Shown in pieces: positions 9,290 through 17,898 of a stretch of 64,000 nucleotides of DNA. Each line of letters starts with the position of its first letter. Position 1 is the stretch's first letter. The notes beneath the pieces are model-generated. The model worked only from the letters and a program-made list of their open reading frames with translations, ran no database searches and was not told where the DNA came from. Made by a program: the position numbers and the translations under genes. Source of the stretch: Hyphomicrobiales bacterium (GTDB taxonomy: Bacteria; Pseudomonadota; Alphaproteobacteria; Rhizobiales; Beijerinckiaceae); contig JAPLOU010000024.1 in the NCBI GenBank assembly GCA_026400535.1, positions 1 to 64,000 on the forward strand. The letters run 5' to 3'.

Positions 9290-10057
9290 ATGACCGCCGT
9301 CACAACACAACCCAAGCCGCGCAAGTCGCTCTGGGCCCGCCACAAAATCTTCGAAACCCATTCGATCGTCCTGATCCTGGGAATCCTGATCGTCGTGTCG
9401 ATTGGCGGCCTGATCGAGATCGCGCCGCTCTTCTACCTGCAGTCGACCATCGAGAAGGTGTCGGGCATGCGCCCCTACACGCCGCTCGAACTGGCCGGCC
9501 GGGCAATCTATGTCCGCGAAGGCTGCTACAATTGCCACAGCCAGATGATCCGGCCGCTGCGTGACGAGGTCGAGCGCTATGGCCATTTCTCGCTGGCTGC
9601 GGAGAGCATGTACGACAAGCCCTTCCAATGGGGCTCCAAACGGACCGGGCCCGATCTGGCCCGTGTCGGCGGCAAGTACTCGGACGAGTGGCAGTTGCGC
9701 CACCTGATCAATCCGCGTTCGCTCGTGCCGCAGTCGATCATGCCCGGCTACCCCTTCCTCGCCCAGACCGAGTTGCGCTACGCGGACATCGCCACCGAGT
9801 TGCGCGTGAACCGCGCCTCCGGCGTGCCCTACAGCGACGAGATGATCGCCAACGCCGAGAGCGATCTGCGCACGCAAACCGATCCTGACAGCTCGACCGC
9901 GACAGCCTTCGCCGCGCGTTATCCCAAGGCCGAGATCCGCAAGTTCAATGGCTCTGCGAAGGAGATCACCGAGGCCGACGCCCTGATCGCCTACCTCCAG
10001 GTGCTTGGCACGCTGGTCGACTTCAAACTCTACGACAACAAAGCAAACCTGAGGTGA
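9290..10057 (+). CDS. ccoO: cbb3-type oxidase subunit II, monoheme cytochrome c (CcoO)
   Basis: The protein has 255 residues. One N-terminal membrane helix (about 25-48) anchors a periplasmic cytochrome c domain with a single heme site C79-x2-C82-H83 (CYNCH). The SQMIRP sequence after it and the [15 protein letters not shown] segment are typical of CcoO. The start at 9290 is chosen over an upstream in-frame codon because GAGG lies 8 bases before it and the family begins with a short basic segment before the helix. It passes electrons from CcoP to CcoN. Confidence 0.96.
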   Translation: MTAVTTQPKPRKSLWARHKIFETHSIVLILGILIVVSIGGLIEIAPLFYLQSTIEKVSGMRPYTPLELAGRAIYVREGCYNCHSQMIRPLRDEVERYGHFSLAAESMYDKPFQWGSKRTGPDLARVGGKYSDEWQLRHLINPRSLVPQSIMPGYPFLAQTELRYADIATELRVNRASGVPYSDEMIANAESDLRTQTDPDSSTATAFAARYPKAEIRKFNGSAKEITEADALIAYLQVLGTLVDFKLYDNKANLR

Positions 10058-10062
10058 CCGCG

Positions 10063-10218
10063 ATGGCCAGTATGTATGCCTATCTCGCCGGCATCGCCCA
10101 ATCTGTCGGCCTCGTCTACTTCGTGGCGATGTTCCTGTTGGCGGTTGCCTATGCGCTCTGGCCAAGCAATCGCACCCGCTTCGAACGCGCAGCCCAGACG
10201 CCGCTGAATGAGGATTGA
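10063..10218 (+). CDS. ccoQ: cbb3-type oxidase small subunit (CcoQ/FixQ)
   Basis: The 51-residue protein lies between ccoO and ccoP, 5 bp after ccoO. It has one membrane helix (about 14-33, SVGLVYFVAMFLLAVAYAL) followed by WPSNRTRFERAA, the usual CcoQ C-terminal pattern. It stabilises the assembled oxidase. The short spacings on both sides show the same transcript. Confidence 0.92.
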   Translation: MASMYAYLAGIAQSVGLVYFVAMFLLAVAYALWPSNRTRFERAAQTPLNED

Positions 10219-10221
10219 ACC

Positions 10222-11106
10222 ATGGCGCCAGACCTTGAAAAGCCTGCAGTCGATGCGGTGACCGGAACGCCCACCACAGGCCACGAGTGGGACGGAATTC
10301 AGGAACTCAACACGCCGTTGCCGCGCTGGTGGCTGTGGACCTTGTACCTGACCATCATCTGGTCGGTCGGCTACTGGATTGTCTATCCCGCCTGGCCACT
10401 GATCAGTTCACATACGACAGGGATCCTCAACTACTCCAGCCGGGCCGAGGTCGGCGAGGAACTTGCGAAGCTGGCGGCCCTGCGCAACACGCAGGCGGCC
10501 GGACTCGCCCATGCCTCGCTGACCGAGATCAAGGCGAGCCCCGACCTTCAGCGCATCGCCTTGGCGCGCGGCAAGGCCGCTTTCGGCGACAATTGCGCGC
10601 CATGCCATGGTGGGGCCGCCACGGGCGCGGCAGGCTTTCCGAACCTGATCGACGATGACTGGGTCTGGGGCGGCAAGCTTGATGAGATCCAGAAAACCAT
10701 CTTGCACGGCATACGCTGGGAGCAGAACCCGGAGACGAGAGTCGGCAACATGCCCGCCTTCGGACGCACCGGCATGCTCAAGCGCGAGGAAATCGCCCAG
10801 GCGGTGGAACATGTGCGCTCGATCGCGGGCCTCGACGTCGACAAGACCGTCGATCTCGCCAAAGGCAAGGAGGTTTTCGCCGCCAATTGCGCGAGTTGCC
10901 ATGGAGAAGGCGGCAAGGGCAACCAGGAGCTCGGCGCTCCCGACCTGACCGACGCGATCTGGCTCTTCGGCTCGTCGCGGCAGGCGATGACGGAAGGGCT
11001 CATCAATGGACGCGGCGGGATCATGCCCGCATGGAACGGACGGCTGGACCCGGTCACGATCAAGGCCCTGACGGTCTATGTGCACAGTCTGGGCGGCGGC
11101 CAGTGA
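10222..11106 (+). CDS. ccoP: cbb3-type oxidase subunit III, diheme cytochrome c (CcoP)
   Basis: The protein has 294 residues. The N-terminal segment contains HEWDGIQELNTPLPRWW and one membrane helix (about 37-58), as in FixP/CcoP. Two heme c motifs follow: C125-A-P-C128-H129 and C223-A-S-C226-H227, with candidate axial Met residues in NMPAF and IMPAW. It takes electrons from periplasmic cytochrome c and passes them to CcoO. It begins 3 bp after ccoQ and its stop overlaps the ccoG GTG. Confidence 0.97.
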   Translation: MAPDLEKPAVDAVTGTPTTGHEWDGIQELNTPLPRWWLWTLYLTIIWSVGYWIVYPAWPLISSHTTGILNYSSRAEVGEELAKLAALRNTQAAGLAHASLTEIKASPDLQRIALARGKAAFGDNCAPCHGGAATGAAGFPNLIDDDWVWGGKLDEIQKTILHGIRWEQNPETRVGNMPAFGRTGMLKREEIAQAVEHVRSIAGLDVDKTVDLAKGKEVFAANCASCHGEGGKGNQELGAPDLTDAIWLFGSSRQAMTEGLINGRGGIMPAWNGRLDPVTIKALTVYVHSLGGGQ

Positions 11107-12575
11107 CCACCCTCGACATCAAGGGGATACAAGAGGCGGCCGATGACCCGCGGGATGACATCCCGCTCTATGCACCCGCGCCGAAGGTCTATCCGCAAAG
11201 CGTCAAGGGCAGGTTCCGCCGCATCAAGTGGGGCCTGCTCTTTTTCTGTCTCGGCATCTACTACCTGCTGCCGTTCGTGCGCTGGCACCGGGGGCCGAGC
11301 CTCCCGGATCAGGCGGTCCTGATCGACCTGGAGCGCAAACGGTTCTACTTCTTTTTTATCGAATTGTGGCCCCAGGAAGTCTACTATCTGACCGGCCTCC
11401 TGATCCTCGCAGCGATCATCCTGTTCCTGATGAACGCAGTCGCGGGGCGCATCTGGTGCGGCTACCTGTGCCCGCAGACCGTCTGGACCGACCTGTTCAT
11501 GTCGGTCGAACGCTTCTTTCAGGGCGACCGCCGCGACCGCATCAGGCTCGACGAGGCGCCGTGGTCTTTCGACAAGATCTGGCGCAAGGCAGCAACCCAC
11601 ATCAGCTGGCTGATGATCGCCTGGTGGACGGGCGGTGCCTGGGTCCTGTACTTCGCCGACGCACCGACGCTCGTCCTCCAGCTTGCGACCTTGCAGGCTC
11701 CGATGACAGCCTATCTGTGGATCGGCATTCTGACCTTCACAACCTATGCTCTGGCCGGCCATATGCGCGAGCAGGTCTGCCTTTACATGTGCCCCTGGCC
11801 ACGCATCCAGGCGGCGCTGACCGATGCCGATGCGCTCAACGTCACCTATCGGCATGACCGCGGCGAACCCCGCGTCTCCGTTAAGCAGGCGGCAAGGTTG
11901 CGCGAGGTGGGACAGCCGGCGGGCGACTGTATCGACTGCCACCAGTGCGTGGCCGTCTGTCCAACCGGCGTCGATATTCGCGCCGGGGCACAACTCGGCT
12001 GCATCCAGTGCGGGCTGTGCATCGATGCCTGCGATGACGTCATGCGCAAGGTGATGCGCCCGGCAGGGCTGATCGGCTACGACACCGAAGCGGCCGTCGT
12101 CGCGCGCGCGGCAAGAACCACTCCGCCAGCCCGCAGGCTGATCCGTCCGCGCACAATCTTGTATGCTGCGATCATTTCACTGGTGGGCGGCGCGATGCTG
12201 TATCAACTCGCCACCCGATCCTTGCTCGATCTGGCGGTCAACCATGAGCGGACACCCTTGTTCACAACGCTGCGCGATGGTTCGATCCGCAACAGCTACA
12301 CCTTGAGGATCGCCAACAAGCGCAGTGAAGCACGTCCGCTCGCGATCACGGTCGGTGGCCCGGCCGGCACGGCCTTCGAGATCTCGGGTGCATCGCCGTC
12401 GGCTGACTGGCGGCCGATCGTGACCGTTCCGGCCGACCAGACCATCGAGATCAGGCTGTTCGTGGCCATGCCGAGGCGTGTTGCAACCAGTTCGTCGCAG
12501 CTGATCCAGATCAAGGCGTCAGACCTCGCATTCGGGGAGAGTGTCACGGTGAAGGAGAACTTCTTTGCTCCCTGA
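11103..12575 (+). CDS. ccoG: Cytochrome cbb3 oxidase accessory protein CcoG (polyferredoxin)
   Basis: The protein has 490 residues from the GTG at 11103, which overlaps the ccoP stop (GTGA); an upstream in-frame ATG deep inside ccoP is rejected. Membrane helices surround the CGYLCPQTVWTD motif. Two [4Fe-4S]-type clusters follow: DCIDCHQCVAVCPTG and GCIQCGLCIDACDD. A C-terminal periplasmic Ig-like domain ends the protein. CcoG acts in copper handling (Cu(II) reduction) during cbb3 assembly. Length and domain order are normal. Confidence 0.95.
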   Translation: MTTLDIKGIQEAADDPRDDIPLYAPAPKVYPQSVKGRFRRIKWGLLFFCLGIYYLLPFVRWHRGPSLPDQAVLIDLERKRFYFFFIELWPQEVYYLTGLLILAAIILFLMNAVAGRIWCGYLCPQTVWTDLFMSVERFFQGDRRDRIRLDEAPWSFDKIWRKAATHISWLMIAWWTGGAWVLYFADAPTLVLQLATLQAPMTAYLWIGILTFTTYALAGHMREQVCLYMCPWPRIQAALTDADALNVTYRHDRGEPRVSVKQAARLREVGQPAGDCIDCHQCVAVCPTGVDIRAGAQLGCIQCGLCIDACDDVMRKVMRPAGLIGYDTEAAVVARAARTTPPARRLIRPRTILYAAIISLVGGAMLYQLATRSLLDLAVNHERTPLFTTLRDGSIRNSYTLRIANKRSEARPLAITVGGPAGTAFEISGASPSADWRPIVTVPADQTIEIRLFVAMPRRVATSSSQLIQIKASDLAFGESVTVKENFFAP

Positions 12576-12601
12576 CCATATTCAAAGCCGGAGTCCGCGC
12601 C

Positions 12602-13168
12602 ATGTGCTGTTGTGGAACGCTCATGTTGCCCGTTGAGCCAACCGCCATGGGCAGCCCGCCCCGTCCGGTACACGTCCGCACGTCCTTCACGCTGAGCGGA
12701 CGCCATGTCCTGATCACCTTGTTGGTGTTCTTTGCCGTGGTCGCCAGTGTCAACGGGCTGATGATGCGTCTGGCCATCTCGAGCATGCCGGGACTGGACG
12801 CGCGCAACGGCTACGATGTCAGCCAGCGCTACAACGCCAAGATCGAAGCGGCTACAGCGCAGCAGGGTCGCGGATGGCAGGTGACGGCGCAGGTCGGCAG
12901 AGGGGCCTATGGCGCTTTGGTTGCCGCGGACTTCGCCTCTTCAAACCTTGCACCTTTGGGCGGCATGACCGTCAGCGCCACGCTGGAACACCCGGCCACA
13001 AGGCAGATGGACCGCTCCCTCGCGCTAAAGGAAACAACACCGGGCCACTATGAAGGGCTGGTGCCGGGCCTGCCCGGCGGCGCCTGGACCTTGGTGCTGA
13101 GAGTCGAGAAGGGGGGTCTGGAGCATCCGGTCTTTGTCTCGCGCAACCGCATCCAGGTGGAGCGCTGA
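12602..13168 (+). CDS. ccoH: FixH/CcoH-family cbb3 oxidase assembly protein
   Basis: The protein has 188 residues from 12602, where GGAG lies 8 bases upstream. An ATG at 12647 gives a more family-like N-terminus (MGSPPRP) and cannot be excluded. One membrane helix (about 35-57, VLITLLVFFAVVASVNGLMM) is followed by YDVSQRYN, characteristic of FixH, and a periplasmic beta-rich domain. CcoH helps to stabilise the oxidase during assembly. It lies between ccoG and ccoI as in other cco operons. Confidence 0.9.
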   Translation: MCCCGTLMLPVEPTAMGSPPRPVHVRTSFTLSGRHVLITLLVFFAVVASVNGLMMRLAISSMPGLDARNGYDVSQRYNAKIEAATAQQGRGWQVTAQVGRGAYGALVAADFASSNLAPLGGMTVSATLEHPATRQMDRSLALKETTPGHYEGLVPGLPGGAWTLVLRVEKGGLEHPVFVSRNRIQVER

Positions 13169-13171
13169 GAC

Positions 13172-15379
13172 ATGGACAGCGCTGTCGCAGTTGCAGCCCG
13201 TCCCGACCGGCTGGATGGCTTCCTGAAGGCGCTTGATCCGACGACCGCCGAAATCGAACTGGCGGTCGACGGCATCCATTGTGCCGGCTGCATCGCGACC
13301 ATTGAACGGGAGATGGGCGTGTTTCCCGGTGTCGTCCGGGCCCGCCTCAACTTCACCGACAAGCGGCTAAGGGTCGCCTTCCGGACCGCACAGGCCAATC
13401 CGACGGCCCTGATCGGGCGGCTGTCGGATCTCGGCTTCGCAGCCCACCCGTTCTCCCCCATCCGCAAGGACGATGCGGCGGATGTCGAGCAGCGCCGCCT
13501 GCTGCGCGCCCTCGGCGTCGCCGGCTTTGCGGCGATGAACATCATGTTGCTGTCCGTGGTGGTCTGGGCCGGCCATGAAACCGGTCTTGACGCGGTTTCG
13601 CGCGATTTCTTTCACTGGGTTTCCGCCCTCATCGCTCTGCCGACCGCCGCTTACTCGGGCCGGATCTTCTTCGACAGCGCCATTGCCGCCCTGAAGCGGG
13701 GCCGGACCAACATGGATGTTCCGATTTCGCTCGGAATCATGCTGGCGCTCGGCATGTCCGTGATCGAAACGCTCAACCATGGTGAGCACGCCTATTTCGA
13801 TGGCGCGGTGATGCTGATCTTCTTCCTGCTCATCGGTCGAACCCTCGATCAGGCGATGCAGCGCCGCACCCGCGCGGTGGCCGCAAACCTGGCCGCGCTG
13901 CGTGCCGAAAGCGTGACGAAATGCCTGCCCGATGGCAGCCTTCGCGACATGGCGGCGGACATGGTCCAGCCCGGCGACGTGATCGTTGTCCATCCGGGGA
14001 TGCGTGTGGGCCTTGACGGCGTGGTCGAGCACGGCGTGTCGGACCTCGACCAAAGCCTGGTGACCGGAGAAACGGCGCATCAGGCCGTCCGGGCCGGCGA
14101 CACAGTCTATGCTGGCACGCTGAATCTCAGCGGCCTCCTGCGCGTGCGGGTGCTCAAGCCTTCTACCGGCACGCTGCTGGCCGATGTCGAGCGCCTTCTT
14201 GCGAAGGCCACGGAGGTGCGCGGCGCTTATGTGAAGCTGGCGGACCGAGCCGCGCAGCTTTACGTGCCCTTCGTGCACGCGACGGCCCTGCTGACGTTCC
14301 TCGGTTGGCTGGCCTATGGGCTGCCATGGTCCCAGGCTCTGGTGATCGCCATCACCGTGCTGATCATCACCTGCCCCTGCGCCCTCGGCCTTGCCATTCC
14401 CGCAGTTCAAGTCGTGGCGGCTGGCGCCCTGTTCCGGATCGGCGTCCTCACCAATTCCGGCGACGCGCTCGAGCGCCTTGCAGCGACCGACACCGTTGTT
14501 CTCGACAAGACAGGCACGTTGACGTTGCCCTCAAGCGAGATCGCCAACATCGCTGCTCTGCCACCGGAACTGGTGGGACGCGCCGCACGGCTGGCGCTGG
14601 CGAGCCGCCACCCCCTCTCCGCCCCGATCGCCGCGCTCGCCCCCGGGGGCTCGCCTTACCCGACTGCGCGGGAAGCGCCCGGCGAGGGCATCCGCGCCTG
14701 TGACCACGGACGGGTGCTGAAGCTTGGCAGCGTGGCGTTCTGCGCCGCCGAGACAGAAGCCGACCGACTGGCCGAGCGCTATCCGGATGCGTCCATGGTC
14801 GCGTTTTCAGCCGGCGACCAACGGATCGTGTTCGCGATCCGGCAACCGCTGCGCCCCGACGCAATCGAGGCCGTGGCATCCTTGAAAGCTGCGGGAATTG
14901 CCGTCGAGATCCTCTCGGGCGACCGCAGCCGGCCCGTCGCAGCCGTGGCCAAGGAGCTCGGGGTCGCTTGCTGGATGGCCGGCGCCACCCCTGCCATCAA
15001 GGTCGAGCGCCTTCATGCGCTCAGGGCGGACAGCCGTCATGTCCTGATGATTGGCGATGGCATCAACGACGCGCCCGCGCTTGCCGCGGCCAATGTCTCC
15101 ATGTCGCCCGTCTCGGCCACCCATCTGGCGCAGGCCCAGGCCGATTTCCTGCTGCTTGGCCAACGGTTGAGCCCGGCAGCCATGGCGATTCGGATTGCGG
15201 CCAAGGCAAAGTCGCTGATGATGCAGAACCTCTGGTTCTCGGTGATCTACAACATCGTCGCGGTGCCGATCGCCATCTCCGGCCATGCGACGCCGCTTGT
15301 GGCGGCGCTCGCGATGTCCGGCTCATCGCTGGTCGTCATGCTGAACGCCCTGCGGGCACGTCAGACGGGGCAGACCTGA
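13172..15379 (+). CDS. ccoI: P1B-type copper-transporting ATPase (CcoI/FixI)
   Basis: The protein has 735 residues. An N-terminal heavy-metal-associated domain has the GIHCAGC metal motif (C37, C40). Membrane helices carry the CPC ion-binding motif (residues 401-403, TCPCALGLAIP), and the cytoplasmic part has the phosphorylation site D445 in DKTGT, the hinge GDGINDAPAL and the actuator TGE. FixI/CcoI moves copper for insertion into the cbb3 oxidase. It begins 3 bp after ccoH and overlaps ccoS by one base (ATG within TGATG). The context separates it from general CopA exporters. Confidence 0.95.
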   Translation: MDSAVAVAARPDRLDGFLKALDPTTAEIELAVDGIHCAGCIATIEREMGVFPGVVRARLNFTDKRLRVAFRTAQANPTALIGRLSDLGFAAHPFSPIRKDDAADVEQRRLLRALGVAGFAAMNIMLLSVVVWAGHETGLDAVSRDFFHWVSALIALPTAAYSGRIFFDSAIAALKRGRTNMDVPISLGIMLALGMSVIETLNHGEHAYFDGAVMLIFFLLIGRTLDQAMQRRTRAVAANLAALRAESVTKCLPDGSLRDMAADMVQPGDVIVVHPGMRVGLDGVVEHGVSDLDQSLVTGETAHQAVRAGDTVYAGTLNLSGLLRVRVLKPSTGTLLADVERLLAKATEVRGAYVKLADRAAQLYVPFVHATALLTFLGWLAYGLPWSQALVIAITVLIITCPCALGLAIPAVQVVAAGALFRIGVLTNSGDALERLAATDTVVLDKTGTLTLPSSEIANIAALPPELVGRAARLALASRHPLSAPIAALAPGGSPYPTAREAPGEGIRACDHGRVLKLGSVAFCAAETEADRLAERYPDASMVAFSAGDQRIVFAIRQPLRPDAIEAVASLKAAGIAVEILSGDRSRPVAAVAKELGVACWMAGATPAIKVERLHALRADSRHVLMIGDGINDAPALAAANVSMSPVSATHLAQAQADFLLLGQRLSPAAMAIRIAAKAKSLMMQNLWFSVIYNIVAVPIAISGHATPLVAALAMSGSSLVVMLNALRARQTGQT

Positions 15380-15537
15380 TGAATGTCCTTGTCTACCTGA
15401 TGCCTCTTGCCCTCGGGCTGGGTGGACTTGGTCTCGCTGCCTTCCTCTGGGCCATGCGTTCAGGGCAGTTCGAAGACCTCGACGGCGCCAGCTGGCGCGG
15501 CATTCACGATCCGGATGATGAACGCGATCAGGTCTGA
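15379..15537 (+). CDS. ccoS: cbb3-type oxidase assembly protein CcoS
   Basis: The protein has 52 residues. It consists of one membrane helix (about 3-26) followed by AMRSGQFEDLDGASWRGI, the CcoS signature (SGQFDDLEG-type motif). Its ATG overlaps the ccoI stop by one base. CcoS is needed for maturation of the oxidase with its cofactors. It is the last gene of the cco operon. Confidence 0.93.
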   Translation: MNVLVYLMPLALGLGGLGLAAFLWAMRSGQFEDLDGASWRGIHDPDDERDQV

Positions 15538-16180
15538 GCCTGGCGATCATGCGTCATCAATCCTCGAGCGAAGCCGGGAACAGCCCCAGCGCAAACTCCC
15601 CTGCTCCTGTCTTCCCGGTCTGCGCCTGCAGGTATCCGCCGGCGGACTTGCGCCGGTGATCGGTTGACGGCAGGAGCGGAACAATCTCGTATGGCGGCTG
15701 GTGAACTGTCCCGTCTTCTCCAAGACGCAGATCGTTCAAGCGGCCAGCATTTCGGATGGCCAAGTGGGCATCATGCGACGGGAGCATAAGGCCCCTGGCG
15801 GAGCCGTAAGGTCTTCGCCATGGCGCAGGAGGGGCGTTTCGGGACGAGGATCGGCGGGCTCGTCCGTCATCTGCCTCAGACGTGCCCGTTCGGAAATAAC
15901 CCGGACGCCGCTGTCCAGATTCGTTGGGGTGTCGTACCGAAGAGCGCCTTTTGTGTGCGCGCAGAGGTCAAGGGGGCTTAGGCCCGCTGCCGCAGGTAGC
16001 CCTCGACAGTCAGCACGACGTGGTGATTCCACCTGCCCGAAACGGGTCGTTCTCGCGACTTGCCTTGATTGCGCGTGTCTGAAGCCTCGCCCCATCCTTT
16101 CCTGGGGCACGGGCACCCTTTTTCCCGCAGACCCTGTCTGTGAGGCCTCGCTGCGGTGACGCGACTTCAGTGTCACGAAT
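15538..16180. other. Gene-poor region between ccoS and the amidohydrolase gene
   Basis: About 640 bp without a recognisable gene. Short open frames exist on both strands, for example 15557-15787 on the minus strand (76 residues, hydrophilic, ending GAGEFALGLFPASLED) and 15736-16236 on the minus strand, but neither shows a family motif, a convincing ribosome-binding site or a helix pattern. It could be degraded accessory DNA. No clear repeat structure is visible. Confidence 0.4.
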
Positions 16181-16199
16181 CGGCCTCGGGCCGGTTTTT
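16181..16199 (+). terminator. Candidate intrinsic terminator
   Basis: CGGCC-TCG-GGCCG forms a 5-bp GC stem with a three-base loop, followed by G and five T (16195-16199). It points rightward and could end any transcript running out of the cco region, though it is 640 bp after ccoS. Confidence 0.4.
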
Positions 16200-16323
16200 G
16201 GCTGTCTGGAGCCATGCGCCCCGGCGAGGGGGCCATTCATCGCCCGCATCGCAATGGGCTGGACTTGCGCCCCATCGCGCCGTGATATGCACGCCTGATC
16301 CCCCGCACCGAATGAGGCGAATG

Positions 16324-17742
16324 ATGGACAACCGCAACAGCTTGTGGCGTGAGGTCGACTCGCTGCGGGAGCGTTTCATCGCGCTGTCGGACCGCGTCTG
16401 GGGCATGCCCGAGGTCTGCTACACCGAAGAACGCTCCTGCGCAGAACATGTTGCGGAACTGACTGCCCAGGGTTTCCGGGTGACCCGGAATGTCGCCGAC
16501 ATCCCGACCGCCGTGATCGGCGAGGCGGGAAAGGGCGGGCCGGTGATCGGCTTCATGGGCGAGTATGACGCGCTGCCGGGCCTGTCGCAGCAGGCGGGCG
16601 CGGCGAGCCACATGCCGATCGAGCCCAATGGCCATGGCCATGGCTGCGGCCACAACCTGCTCGGTTCCGCCGCCCTGCTGGCGGCAACCGCCGTGAAGAA
16701 CTGGCTCGGCGCGACCGGCACGCCCGGGCGCGTGCGCTACTATGGCTGCCCTGCAGAGGAAGGCGGCGCGGCCAAGGCCTTCATGGTGCGCGCCGGCGCC
16801 TTCAAGGATGCGGATGTGGCGATTTCCTGGCATCCGCACAATTTCTGGGAGGTCACGCCACCCCTTTCGCTGGCCAACACCCGTGCCGATTTCATCTTCA
16901 CCGGGCGCGCCGCCCACGCGGCCGCCCATCCGCATCTGGGCCGCAGCGCACTTGATGCCGTCGAATTGATGAGTGTCGGCGTGAACTACATGCGCGAGCA
17001 CATGCCGAGCGACGCGCGCGTCCACTATGCCCTGCTGGATACGGGCGGAATCGCACCGAACGTGGTCCAGGCCCATGCGCGGGTGCGTTATTCGATCCGG
17101 GCCATCGATCTGCCGGGCATGCTTGAACTGGTGGAACGCGTGCGCAAGATCGCGGAAGGCGCGGCCCTGATGACCGAGACGACAATGCAGATGCGCGTCA
17201 TCAGTGCCGTCTCGAACATCCTTGGCAACGCGCCTCTCGAGACCCTGATGCAGGGCATCCTGGAGGATCTCGGCCCGCCGCACTTCGACGATGCGGACAG
17301 GACCTACGCCGAGGCGATCCGCAAGACGCTTTCGGCACAGGACATCGCCACAGCCTGGGCCGCGATCGGCCAGCCTGACAGTGGCGCGGCGCTGGCGGAT
17401 TTCACGGTGCCCGCGACAACCATCCGCAAGCCGATGATCGGCTCGACCGACATCGGCGATGTCAGCTGGGTGGTGCCGACGGTTCAGGTCCACGCGCCCA
17501 CAGTGGCGATCGGCACGGCGTTCCACACCTGGCAGGTCGTGGCGCAAGGGACATCGCCGGCTGCGCACAAGGCAATGGTGCAGGTGGCCAAAGCCATGGC
17601 AGCGGCGGCTGTGGCCGCCTTGACCGACCCCGCGTTGCTGGCTGCCGCCAAGGCTGATCATGCTGCGCGGACCAAGGCCACGCCCTATGTCTGTCCGATC
17701 CCGGCAGGGGTCGATCCGCCCCTGACCATGTCGCGCGGCTGA
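16324..17742 (+). CDS. M20-family amidohydrolase (AbgB-like)
   Basis: The protein has 472 residues, the usual size for M20D peptidases related to p-aminobenzoyl-glutamate hydrolase subunit B. Metal-site motifs are visible: GEYDALPGLSQQAG, then HGHGCGHN (Cys/His ligands), GCPAEEGGAAK (Glu) and a late GTAFHTW His. It hydrolyses an amide bond of an N-acyl amino acid-type substrate in the cytoplasm. The start at 16324 is preferred over 16321 and farther upstream codons because GAGG lies 6 bases before it. It stands alone, and the following genes are on the other strand or broken. Confidence 0.9.
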   Translation: MDNRNSLWREVDSLRERFIALSDRVWGMPEVCYTEERSCAEHVAELTAQGFRVTRNVADIPTAVIGEAGKGGPVIGFMGEYDALPGLSQQAGAASHMPIEPNGHGHGCGHNLLGSAALLAATAVKNWLGATGTPGRVRYYGCPAEEGGAAKAFMVRAGAFKDADVAISWHPHNFWEVTPPLSLANTRADFIFTGRAAHAAAHPHLGRSALDAVELMSVGVNYMREHMPSDARVHYALLDTGGIAPNVVQAHARVRYSIRAIDLPGMLELVERVRKIAEGAALMTETTMQMRVISAVSNILGNAPLETLMQGILEDLGPPHFDDADRTYAEAIRKTLSAQDIATAWAAIGQPDSGAALADFTVPATTIRKPMIGSTDIGDVSWVVPTVQVHAPTVAIGTAFHTWQVVAQGTSPAAHKAMVQVAKAMAAAAVAALTDPALLAAAKADHAARTKATPYVCPIPAGVDPPLTMSRG

Positions 17743-17750
17743 GACAGACG

Positions 17751-17870
17751 ATGCGCTTCGGCTACGATTTCAGGTACCGGCGCGTGCTGATCACCGGGGC
17801 ATCGTCCGGACCCGGGGACCTTCAACGTGACCCCGCCATCCATGGTGCGTTGCCTGCGGATCGGCAGACG
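17751..17870 (+). pseudogene. Short-chain dehydrogenase remnant
   Basis: An ATG 8 bp after the amidohydrolase opens a 39-codon frame starting MRFGYDFRYRRVLITGASSG, the N-terminal Rossmann strand and GASSG turn of an SDR. The homology then stops after PG. A normal SDR has about 250 residues. In another frame just downstream, VTPPSMVRCLR resembles an SDR C-terminus, which would suggest a large internal deletion; that part is uncertain. Confidence 0.6.
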
Positions 17871-17898
17871 TGAACGGCGCGCCAGCGCGGGTGAGCCG

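Noticed and set aside
15736-16236. 166-codon open frame on the minus strand after ccoS
   Set aside because: Proline- and arginine-rich low-motif sequence with no ribosome-binding site and partly overlapping the terminator; not convincing as a gene.
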